Assembly: GCF_020515695.1 (NCBI RefSeq) | Contig: NZ_JAIWJA010000006.1 | Span: 124,001 to 188,000, forward strand | Source: Pseudomonas sp. MWU16-30317 | GTDB taxonomy: Bacteria > Pseudomonadota > Gammaproteobacteria > Pseudomonadales > Pseudomonadaceae | DNA: 64,000 nt | Direction: 5' to 3' | Part shown: positions 10,792-18,458 of the stretch, piece by piece | Position numbering within the stretch: position 1 is the first letter of the stretch | How the letters are laid out: the number at the start of each line of letters is the position of its first letter | Program-made: the position numbers and the translations under genes | Notes under the pieces: model-generated | The model's input: the letters and a program-made list of their open reading frames with translations, nothing else | What the model was told of the DNA's origin: nothing | Databases searched by the model: none

Positions 10792-10962
10792 GCCCGCTAT
10801 TCCCCTCCCACCCCGATCGAGATAATCACCCCCGCCACTGAGCGAGTTCATCCGGCTTGCCCAAGGGCGGCGTTGTCGAGCCTTGCTGTTCGGAGCACTG
10901 CTCGAACGCGTCTGCCGTCTCGGCGGCAATTCCTATCAATAACAATAAATCGAGGTATCGCC
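10792..10962. other. 5' leader region of the peptide operon
   Basis: No gene is apparent. An inverted repeat, GTTCGGAGCA (10888-10897) and TGCTCGAAC (10899-10907), and a small hairpin (TGCCG-TCT-CGGCGGCA) near 10913 lie upstream of the ribosome-binding site GAGG at 10952-10955. An AT-rich stretch just before it (TATCAATAACAATAAAT) could contain a -10 box. Confidence 0.4.
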
Positions 10963-11121
10963 ATGTCTACACAAGCCCAGCTGGAAATCGCCAACGCTCC
11001 CCAGGAAATGACGCTCGAAGACACTCACGAAGTACGCGGTGCCGGTATTTTCGCCGACATCGGCGGGGTGATCGATGCGGCCATTCCGGTGATTGCTGCC
11101 GTGGTTGCCAAAGTAAGCTGA
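10963..11121 (+). CDS. Putative double-glycine-leader secreted peptide (bacteriocin-like precursor)
   Basis: A 52-residue peptide directly upstream of export genes. The start at 10963 has GAGG seven bases away. Residues 1-27 fit a C39-peptidase leader: relative to a cut after Gly26-Ala27, Met is at -12, Thr at -11, Asp at -8, Val at -4 and Gly-Ala at -2/-1 (consensus LS..E(L)..I.GG/GA); the usual Leu at -7 is Thr. The 25-residue core starts GIFADIGGVIDAAIPVIAAV and ends VAKVS. It has no Cys or Thr and only a terminal Ser, so lanthionine or disulfide chemistry is unlikely. It is hydrophobic and could form an amphipathic, membrane-active helix. Function is inferred from context; no immunity gene is obvious. 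Confidence 0.7.
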   Translation: MSTQAQLEIANAPQEMTLEDTHEVRGAGIFADIGGVIDAAIPVIAAVVAKVS

Positions 11122-11204
11122 TGCCTGCGGCCTGCAAGGGCTCAAGGATGTAAAGGGGGGAGTGGCGCCGCTCCCCTCTGCGGGCTGCATGAAGGTATGA
11201 CGCG

Positions 11205-12479
11205 ATGTTGGAACTCGGAAAGGTTGCTCTGCGGGCGCCCGTTCGGACCTTGGTGTTCGGCTGGTTGATCTGCCTGTTTTTTTTCATGCTGGTCGCGTTG
11301 TTGGTCGCCGGCGAGTATGCCCGCAAGGAAGAAGTACAGGGCCGGGTACTGACCCGCGATGTGGTGCGCATCGCCAGTGAAGGCAACGCTCACGTACAGG
11401 AAGTGCTGGTGGTGGCCGGGCAATCGGTGCGCAAGGACCAGCCGCTGCTGAGGATTCGCCCTCAGGAGCCAGAAAATTTCAGTGATGGCAGTGGCCAGAC
11501 CACTGCCACCCAAAGTGCCGAGCGACTGGACAGCCTGCTCGCCGACACTCACAGCGATGAAGCCCAGGCACACGACGTGTACCGCACGCAGCGTGAATCC
11601 TTGAGCCTGCAGATCGACCAGTTACAGGCCGATCTGGATCTCAACGCCCGGATCGAACAATCGATCCAGCGCCGCGTCGCCATCGCCGCCGGTCTGCAGC
11701 AGCGCCATGAGCGTCTGGCCCGCGAGGGTGCGGTGTCCGAAGCGGCCCTCAACGAGGCCATCGTGCGCCACGAAACCGCTCAGCAGAATCTCGCCAGCAA
11801 CCAACAGGGGCGAGCGGCGGCGCGCCAGCGGCTGCTCGAATTGCAGCAGCGCGGCAGCGACGCCGAACATCAGTTGACCTTGCGCCTCAGCGACATCGCC
11901 CGCCAGCGTCACGAACTGCTCGAACGCCGCGAAACCCTGCGCAAGCACCAGCAGTATGTATTGCTGTCACCGGTAGATGGCGTGGTCGATGGGGTCTCGG
12001 TATTCGCCGGCGGTCGGGCCCAGGCCGGTCAACCGATGCTGTTGCTGCGCATCGACCAGCCCGAGCGGGCGATGCCCACCGTGATGCTTGATGTCAGCCC
12101 CTCCAGCATCGGTTTCGCCAGCCCTGGCACGCCGGTGATCGTGCGCATCGACGCCTATCCCTATGAGCGTTATGGCGTGGTCAAGGGCCGCATCGTCCGC
12201 AGTACCGCGAGCACTTACCGCGATGTGCCGCTGGGCGCTTCGGCCGACACACCGACGGAGGGCGCAGTGTATCTGGTGGAAGTGGCGCTGGATTTCAGCG
12301 ATCCCCGCACGCGCATTCGTGAACACTGGCTCAAGGACGGCATGACCCTGCGCGGCTCGTTGCGTCTCGAATCGCTAAGCCTCATGGAGTGGCTGTTCCT
12401 GCCCGTACTCAAAGGCAGCCAGCGTAACCCCGACTATCTCCCGGCGCTGATGCCGAATGCTGCGGGGCAGGCGACATGA
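11205..12479 (+). CDS. HlyD-family membrane-fusion (periplasmic adaptor) protein of a peptide exporter
   Basis: A 424-residue adaptor with one N-terminal membrane anchor (about residues 15-37), a lipoyl/biotinyl-like half domain (VQGRVLTRDVVRIASEGNAHVQEV), a long Gln/Arg-rich coiled coil (about 95-250), the second lipoyl half (LLSPVDGVVDGVSVFAGG) and a beta-barrel region. It is similar in layout to CvaA/RaxA-type partners of C39 ABC exporters. The start follows the peptide gene by 83 bases, and the stop overlaps the ABC gene start by four bases (ATGA at 12476), so translation is coupled. Confidence 0.88.
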   Translation: MLELGKVALRAPVRTLVFGWLICLFFFMLVALLVAGEYARKEEVQGRVLTRDVVRIASEGNAHVQEVLVVAGQSVRKDQPLLRIRPQEPENFSDGSGQTTATQSAERLDSLLADTHSDEAQAHDVYRTQRESLSLQIDQLQADLDLNARIEQSIQRRVAIAAGLQQRHERLAREGAVSEAALNEAIVRHETAQQNLASNQQGRAAARQRLLELQQRGSDAEHQLTLRLSDIARQRHELLERRETLRKHQQYVLLSPVDGVVDGVSVFAGGRAQAGQPMLLLRIDQPERAMPTVMLDVSPSSIGFASPGTPVIVRIDAYPYERYGVVKGRIVRSTASTYRDVPLGASADTPTEGAVYLVEVALDFSDPRTRIREHWLKDGMTLRGSLRLESLSLMEWLFLPVLKGSQRNPDYLPALMPNAAGQAT

Positions 12480-14626
12480 TCGATGCAACGCTGAGCCGCG
12501 TCCGCCGCGCCTTGGGCAAATCCGTACCGGTGATCCTTCAGGACGAGATGTCCGAATGCGGCATGGCGGCCATCGCCATGATCGCCGGGTATCACGGTCA
12601 TGTCCTCAGTCTGCGCCAGATGCGCCACCGCTGCAGCGTCGCCCGCGATGGCATGTCGCTGTTTCAGATCATCAAGGTCAGCGAAACCCTGGGGTTCGCC
12701 TGCCGGCCGCTGAAGGTCATGCTCGACGGCCTGCGCCAGGTGCGTACGCCGTCCATTCTGTTCTGGAACAAGATGCACTTCGTGGTGCTGGAAGCGGTCG
12801 AGCGCCGCGGCCTGCGCATCATCGACCCGGCACTGGGTCGGCGCTTTTACACCTGGGAGGAGGCGCTGCCGTTGTTCAGTGGCGTGGCCCTTGAGCTGGT
12901 ACCGGGCCTGCACTTTACCCTCCAGCGCAGTATGCCGGCGCGCCAGGCCCTGAGCTTCACCCAGGTGCTGTCGCGCAATCCCTGGCTGCTGCGCTACCTG
13001 ATCCCCATGGGGTTGCTGGCCATCGTCATGTACCTGGGGGCCATTGCCGCGCCCAAGCTGTTTTCCTTGACCATCGATGAGGTCGTCGCCAAGAACGACG
13101 AGGACTTCCTCTACCTGATCCTCTACGTGTTCGGCGCCATCTTCCTGTTCAAGACCATCGCCGCCTGGCTGCGCACCTGGCTCGACGCACAATTGCGCAT
13201 TGCATTGAGCCAGGACCTGGGCATCGGCGTGATGGCCTGGTTGCTGCGCTTGCCGGTCGGTTGGTTCGAGCGCCGCGCGCCGGGGGATATTCTACGGCGC
13301 ACACAAGCCACCGATCGTGCCTACACGCAGTTCACCGCAGGCTGGATGGACATGACCATCGACGCGGTATTCGGCCTCGCCTTCCTGTGCCTGATGGCGC
13401 TGATCAACCTGCCCCTGGCGGGCCTGTCACTGGTGTTGTGCCTGCTGTTCTTCGGCTTTCGGCTGTTGACCCTGCCGATCATGGAGCGCACCCACAAGGT
13501 CGCCATCGAGGCCGAAACCGCCCGCAACGTCAGCCTGCTTGGCACCGTCAACGCCATTGAGTCGATGAAGCTCTACCACTACGAGGCCGCCAAACTGGCG
13601 CGCTGGAGCAATCAGCACGTCGACACCGAAGTGGCCCGCGCCAAGGTGCAACGCCTGCAATCGATGAATGGGGTGGTGCATGAAGGGCTGTCCCATGGGC
13701 ATTCCCTGCTGGTCAGCGCCCTGGGGGCCTTTGCGGTATTGCAGGGCAACAACAGCATCGGCGATCTGTTTGCCTTCGTGCTCTACAAGGACATGTTCAT
13801 GGGCTGCATGCTCAACCTGCTGGATCGCTATGCCAGCCTGCGCCTGGTGCAGGTGGAACTGCGCCGCGTCGAAGACATCATCGACGAGCCGGCCGAATGG
13901 GCTGAAACCGAGACCTACCTCGCCCGCGCCGACGAGCAGCACGCCCCGTTGCTGTCGCTGCAGGTGCGGGGCGGCCTGTTTCGCTACAGCAGCTTCGAGC
14001 GGCCGGTGTTCATGGACGTCGATCTGCGTTTGACGGCGGGCAGCAAGGTGGCGATCTTCGGGCCGTCGGGCTGCGGCAAGAGCACCCTGCTCAAGGTGCT
14101 GGCGGGATTCTATCGGCTCGAGGCCGGGCAGTTCGAGGTCAACGGCGTCGAGCTGCAACGGTTCGGCTTGCAGCGCTATCGGCAAAACCTCGCTTACGTG
14201 ACCGCCCACGACGAGATCATTGCCGGCAGCGTGATGGACAACATCACTCTGGATGCCGAGCGCGGTGATGGCATCTGGCTGCAGACGTGCATCGAGCAGG
14301 CGGGCCTGCTGGCTGCGGTGCAGGGGCTGGCCAATGGCTTTAACACCTTGCTGGGGCCGACCGGCGTGCAGTTGTCGACCGGGCAGAAGCAACGGCTGTT
14401 GATCGCCCGCGCGCTGTACCGACGCCCGCAAGTGCTGCTGCTCGACGAGCCCACTTCCCATCTGGATGCCGAGGCCCGGGACGTGATCATCGCCACCCTC
14501 GGGCTGCTGTCGATGCTCTGTGTGGTGGTCACCCATGATCGACACGTCGCCCAGGCCTGCGATGTGGTCCTGCAGATGCGCCAGGGGCGCTTGCTGCCGA
14601 TGCCGGCTGGAGGTTTGGATGACTGA
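12476..14626 (+). CDS. Peptidase-containing ABC transporter (C39 bacteriocin-processing type)
   Basis: A 716-residue fused exporter that would cut the leader from, and export, the 52-residue peptide. The N-terminal C39 protease has Gln22 (oxyanion) and Cys28 in QDEMSECGMAAIAMIAGYHG, the catalytic His in MHFVVLEAV and the Asp in RIIDPALGRR. About six membrane helices (160-440) follow. The ATPase domain has Walker A GPSGCGKST (about 529), signature LSTGQKQR (about 634), Walker B VLLLDEP and the His switch VVVTHDRH. All active residues are present. Its product family is CvaB/RaxB-like. The gene overlaps its neighbours on both sides (4 and 8 bases). Confidence 0.93.
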   Translation: MIDATLSRVRRALGKSVPVILQDEMSECGMAAIAMIAGYHGHVLSLRQMRHRCSVARDGMSLFQIIKVSETLGFACRPLKVMLDGLRQVRTPSILFWNKMHFVVLEAVERRGLRIIDPALGRRFYTWEEALPLFSGVALELVPGLHFTLQRSMPARQALSFTQVLSRNPWLLRYLIPMGLLAIVMYLGAIAAPKLFSLTIDEVVAKNDEDFLYLILYVFGAIFLFKTIAAWLRTWLDAQLRIALSQDLGIGVMAWLLRLPVGWFERRAPGDILRRTQATDRAYTQFTAGWMDMTIDAVFGLAFLCLMALINLPLAGLSLVLCLLFFGFRLLTLPIMERTHKVAIEAETARNVSLLGTVNAIESMKLYHYEAAKLARWSNQHVDTEVARAKVQRLQSMNGVVHEGLSHGHSLLVSALGAFAVLQGNNSIGDLFAFVLYKDMFMGCMLNLLDRYASLRLVQVELRRVEDIIDEPAEWAETETYLARADEQHAPLLSLQVRGGLFRYSSFERPVFMDVDLRLTAGSKVAIFGPSGCGKSTLLKVLAGFYRLEAGQFEVNGVELQRFGLQRYRQNLAYVTAHDEIIAGSVMDNITLDAERGDGIWLQTCIEQAGLLAAVQGLANGFNTLLGPTGVQLSTGQKQRLLIARALYRRPQVLLLDEPTSHLDAEARDVIIATLGLLSMLCVVVTHDRHVAQACDVVLQMRQGRLLPMPAGGLDD

Positions 14627-15611
14627 TCGAAGCAGCACGCGAGTGCGCTATTGGATGCTGTGCATGATCTGCAAGGCGCGGCTGGGTCAGTGGCTGATCA
14701 AGGGGCTCGCACTGATGTCGCGCGTCGTGCCCATGGGCCGCCTGTTTATCGGCTTGCCGAAGGTGCTGAGGCGCTTGCCGTCCGGGTGTCGAGGGCGTGA
14801 CTACAGCTTGTGTCGGCAGAACCTGACCGCGCTCGGGTATGAATCGACCTTGGCCAAGAAGCTCAGTTGCCGCTTTGGCGTATTGCAATGGCAGCGCGCC
14901 CTGCACGAGCAGCTCTATCCGCGCCAGCGGCCTTTCGACCTGCGTGCCTGGATTGCCGACATCCCGTGGGTCGATCCGCAGCGTTTGGCAGAGGTCGAGC
15001 GGCCCACGCTCTATCTGCTGACCCACACGGGGGAGTACTGGATGGCGGTCGCCAGCCTGATGGCGCGGCAGGTGCGGCCGACCCGTTTCGTCATCCCGAT
15101 CTGGAATTTCTCCGACCCCTTTACCCGTCATTCCCTGCAGCAGCTTGAAGGGCTGGGGCACTGGGTCGACGTGCTGGATGTCGCCGATCCGGGCACGGCG
15201 CTGAGCATGGCGCGGGCGTTGAAGCGTGGCGACAGCGTGGTGGTGTTCTGCGACCTGCCGGTGAGTCTGGGGGCGCTGCGTTTCGGCGAGCCGCTGCCGG
15301 GGCACCTGTTCCATCGCCCGGCGCAGTTTGTCAAAGGGCCGCTGTTTCTGGCCGCGAAACTGGGCTGTGACGCCTTGCTCATTGGCCATCAGGCGCAGTT
15401 GGGCGGCAAAGGCCGGGTACAAGTGCTGGAGCGGATAGCGGCGGCGCCGCTGCCCGCCATGCAAGCGCAGTGGATGGCCGCGCTGGATCGCTTTTTGGCG
15501 GCCGCGCCGGAGCAATGGTTCTACCTGCCCAGGCTCGAGGCGTTCTATCACCGGCAGCGGTCGACGGCCAAGCGGCGGCCCGCAGTGGCCCAGCCAGGGG
15601 CGTTGCGGTGA
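14619..15611 (+). CDS. LpxL-like (lysophospholipid/lipid A acyltransferase fold) protein in the peptide-export operon
   Basis: A 330-residue protein starting at 14619, overlapping the ABC stop by 8 bases with GGAGG just upstream. The pattern LYLLTHTGEYWMAV, then VVVFCDLPVSLGALRFGEPLPG and a hydrophobic LFLAAKLGCDALLIG resembles the LpxL/HtrB branch of acyltransferases (the family's HX4D/E block, the G..V..DQ block and the FxG block). The catalytic motif is not canonical: His136 is followed by Glu139 (H-x2-E) and Trp at the usual +5 acidic position. It may acylate the peptide or a lipid for self-protection, or have lost activity. Assignment is by eye and tentative; the role is inferred from the operon. 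Confidence 0.6.
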   Translation: MTDRSSTRVRYWMLCMICKARLGQWLIKGLALMSRVVPMGRLFIGLPKVLRRLPSGCRGRDYSLCRQNLTALGYESTLAKKLSCRFGVLQWQRALHEQLYPRQRPFDLRAWIADIPWVDPQRLAEVERPTLYLLTHTGEYWMAVASLMARQVRPTRFVIPIWNFSDPFTRHSLQQLEGLGHWVDVLDVADPGTALSMARALKRGDSVVVFCDLPVSLGALRFGEPLPGHLFHRPAQFVKGPLFLAAKLGCDALLIGHQAQLGGKGRVQVLERIAAAPLPAMQAQWMAALDRFLAAAPEQWFYLPRLEAFYHRQRSTAKRRPAVAQPGALR

Positions 15612-17008
15612 GCGGCTGGGGCGCTGCGGGTTTGCTGGCATGTATGGCCCTGAGTGCCTGTTCGTTTATCCCGACCTATGTGCGCCCAGCGGCGCCGGTG
15701 CCTGCCCAGTGGCGCGATCAGGCTGTCGAACAGGCCGTCACGCCCTTGCCCGCGTGGGAGCAGGTATTCAATGACCCACAGTTGCGCGAGCTGATCGGTC
15801 AGGCGCTGGAGCACAATCGGGATCTGCGCATCGCCGTGCAGCGTATCGACGAAGCGCGGGCGGTGTTTGGCGTGGCGCGTGCCGATCTGTTCCCCACCTT
15901 GGGTGTTCAGGGGGCGACCCAGCGTCAGCAGCTGTCGGCACTGGATTCACCCACCGGTGAGCGGGTGATCGGCGAGCAGGGGCGCTTTCGCCTGGGCGTG
16001 GGCATTACGGCCTACGAGGTCGACCTGTGGGGGCGCGTGCAGGCCTTGCGCGACAGTGCCGGCCAGCAATTGCTGGCCAGCGAGGAGAATGCCCGGGCGG
16101 TGCAGATCAGCTTGGTGGGTGAGGTCGCGGCTACCTATTACGAGGCTCTGACCTACCTCGGCCTGCAGACGCAGCACGGCGATCTGCTCAGCGCTGGCGA
16201 GCGTTCGTTGCAACTCATCGAAAAACGCCACGGGCAGGGCCTGGCCAGCGAACTGGAAGTGCGTCAGGCGCGCTCGCTGGTGTTGGGCCTGGCAGCCGAG
16301 CAGGCGAGCGCCGAGCGTGGCTACGAGCTGGCGCTCAATCGCCTGGAGCTGCTGACGGGCACCGATTTGCAAGCATCGCGATTGCAAGTGGCGGCGCTCG
16401 AGGTGGACCAGCCGGTAGCGCCGGTCGCCGCCGGGCTGACGTCGACGCTGCTGACGCGCCGCCCTGATATCCGCGCCGCCGAAGCCCGGCTCAAGTCCTT
16501 CAATGCCAACATCGGTGTGGCACGGGCGGCCTATCTGCCGCGGATCTCGCTGACCGGCGTGCTGGGTTTCAGCAGCCCGCAACTCAATCGGTTGTTTCGC
16601 GGTGGCGCGCGGGCGTGGTCGTTTTCACCGGAGGTGACGGTGCCACTGTTCGATCTGGGGCGGCGCGAGTCCAATCTGGCCTTGGCCCGGGCGCAGCGGG
16701 ATATCGCCGTGTCGCAGTATGAGCGCGCGATTCAGCAGGCGTTCCGCGAGGTGGCGGATGCGCTGGGGGCGCGGGGGCCGTTGCAGCGCGAACTGGCAAC
16801 CCAGCGGCTGCGAGTCGCCAATGAAGCGCGGCGCGTAGAGTTGGCGACCCTGCTGTACGAGGAGGGGTTGGACAGTTATCTGGAGGTGCTGGATGCGCAA
16901 CGCAGCCTGAGCGCCGCGCAGCAGGGGTTGGTTCGCACGCGGCTGGCAGGGTTGACCAATGCGGTGTCGCTGTACAAGGCGCTGGGCGGTGGGTGGTCAG
17001 CGATATAA
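15608..17008 (+). CDS. NodT/OprM-family outer-membrane efflux lipoprotein
   Basis: A 466-residue TolC-like channel. The GTG start at 15608 overlaps the previous stop (GTGA) and gives a lipoprotein signal peptide with lipobox LSAC, so the mature protein is acylated at Cys; a frame open to 15470 lacks this. Two repeated OEP regions are visible: PAWEQVFNDPQLRELIGQAL with the first helical pair, and LLTRRPDIRAAEARL with the second. This would complete a trans-envelope channel with the HlyD adaptor and C39 ABC exporter. OprM/NodT lipoproteins more often partner RND pumps; here gene order argues for the ABC system. Confidence 0.9.
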   Translation: MSGWGAAGLLACMALSACSFIPTYVRPAAPVPAQWRDQAVEQAVTPLPAWEQVFNDPQLRELIGQALEHNRDLRIAVQRIDEARAVFGVARADLFPTLGVQGATQRQQLSALDSPTGERVIGEQGRFRLGVGITAYEVDLWGRVQALRDSAGQQLLASEENARAVQISLVGEVAATYYEALTYLGLQTQHGDLLSAGERSLQLIEKRHGQGLASELEVRQARSLVLGLAAEQASAERGYELALNRLELLTGTDLQASRLQVAALEVDQPVAPVAAGLTSTLLTRRPDIRAAEARLKSFNANIGVARAAYLPRISLTGVLGFSSPQLNRLFRGGARAWSFSPEVTVPLFDLGRRESNLALARAQRDIAVSQYERAIQQAFREVADALGARGPLQRELATQRLRVANEARRVELATLLYEEGLDSYLEVLDAQRSLSAAQQGLVRTRLAGLTNAVSLYKALGGGWSAI

Positions 17009-17084
17009 GGGGGCTGGTTTCAAGCGCGAGCCTCTTCATCGCCGAACGCGCAAGCCCGCACGGCGGCGAAGCAGACCACACTGA

Positions 17085-18458
17085 CTACAAATGCTGCAGC
17101 AGAGTCTCCAGCGCCTCCAACCGCTCCCCATCACTGAGCCGAGCCCGAGGATTGAGCGACGACCATTGCGGATGCGCCCGAGCCTTGTTCAACGATTCCG
17201 GCAATTTACCCTCACGCCACTGCGTCTGTTCGGCGGGCAGGCTCACTTCGATACGTTCGAGGGCCGCATGGCCGCGACGCGTCAGCACAGCCAGAAGCTG
17301 CTGCTGACGCAGGGCGAGCAAGCGCAACACGTTGTCGTCCACGGTCAGTTCGCGCTGCCCCTTGAGCTTGCCCATCAGTCGTGTGCCATAACCGCGCATG
17401 GTTTGCAGCGCGCCGCCTGCCACCGCGCCGGCGATGGTTGCCAGGCCCAGCGTCAGGCCACCCACCAGCAGATCGATGCCCGCCCCGGCGGCTGCCCCGG
17501 CCGCAACACCGCTGCCCAGTTGGATCCCCAGTCGCTTGAGGGTTTGCGGGTTGAACAAATCGTCGCCCCAGCGTCCGTCGGTCAACGGCAAATCAGCGCT
17601 GGTGGCGTCGTCCAGCCTGAAGGCATACAGCGCCAGCAACTGCGCCACGCAGCGTTGTTCACGTTGGCGCACGGCCTGACGCAGCGCCTCGATGGCCGCC
17701 GGGCCTTGCTCCTGGGTGGCACTGCGTCGGCAGGCGGCGCAGTCGATCAGCAGTTCGGCGATCAAGCGCGTGGCACTGGCCTGCCGGGCCACGCGTTGTG
17801 CCTGCTGATCGTCGATCAGCCGTTGCAGGGCCGGGCGCGAGTGCTCCAGCAGCAGCGCCAGGCTTTCATACAAACGCCGCTCGCCGTCTTCCGGTGGCGC
17901 CACACTGTCGAAACGCACCAACGCGTGCAAGCCAAGGCGGGCCAAGGCCTCGCGCCAATCGGCTTCGCGATGGTCCGCCGCGCTGACGAAATTGAGCACC
18001 GGCAACAGCGGCTTGCCGCAGCCTGCCAGCACCTGTAATTCGTCGCGGTATTTGGCCAGCACCGGCTCGCGGGCGTCGATCACGTACAGGCCGGCGTCCG
18101 AGGCCAGCAACTGGCGCAACACCTTGGCTTCTTGCTCGAATCGCTGGCGCGCCTCGCTGCCTTGCAAAAAGCGCTCGGTGCGCGCGGGGCCATCCAGGCG
18201 TTCGCCTGGGCGGTCGAGGCGTTCGAGGTAGTCGAGCAGGGCGATGGCATCTTCCAGCCCCGGCGTATCGTACAGCTCCAGCAGCGCTTCGCCGTCCACC
18301 GACAGGCGTGCGCCCTCGACATGGCGGGTGGTGCTGGGGCGATGGGAGACTTCGCCGAAGCCGACATCGCGGGTGAGGGTGCGCAGCAGCGAGGTCTTGC
18401 CGACGTTGGTGTGGCCGACCACGGCGAGGCGCAGGGGTCTTGGTGCTCGATCAGTCAT
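17085..18458 (-). CDS. Era-like GTPase with DUF3482 domain
   Basis: A 457-residue protein with an N-terminal GTPase domain: G1 GHTNVGKTS, G2 Thr near STTRH, G3 DTPGLED; a classical NKxD G4 is not clear (NFVSAAD is the nearest). The C-terminal half contains a Gly/Ala-rich hydrophobic hairpin (GSGVAAGAAAGAGIDLLVGG and following) typical of membrane-inserting or glycine-zipper segments. The start at 18458 (MTDRAPRPLRL) overlaps the upstream DUF2868 gene by 8 bases. The two genes form a conserved pair, so a joint role at the inner membrane is likely, but no function is established to my knowledge. Confidence 0.82.
   Translation of the reverse strand: MTDRAPRPLRLAVVGHTNVGKTSLLRTLTRDVGFGEVSHRPSTTRHVEGARLSVDGEALLELYDTPGLEDAIALLDYLERLDRPGERLDGPARTERFLQGSEARQRFEQEAKVLRQLLASDAGLYVIDAREPVLAKYRDELQVLAGCGKPLLPVLNFVSAADHREADWREALARLGLHALVRFDSVAPPEDGERRLYESLALLLEHSRPALQRLIDDQQAQRVARQASATRLIAELLIDCAACRRSATQEQGPAAIEALRQAVRQREQRCVAQLLALYAFRLDDATSADLPLTDGRWGDDLFNPQTLKRLGIQLGSGVAAGAAAGAGIDLLVGGLTLGLATIAGAVAGGALQTMRGYGTRLMGKLKGQRELTVDDNVLRLLALRQQQLLAVLTRRGHAALERIEVSLPAEQTQWREGKLPESLNKARAHPQWSSLNPRARLSDGERLEALETLLQHL

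Noticed and set aside
10792..10962. RsmX/RsmY-like small RNA downstream of the GacA-box-like palindrome
   Set aside because: The region has almost no GGA loops, which define that class of sRNA, and no terminator.
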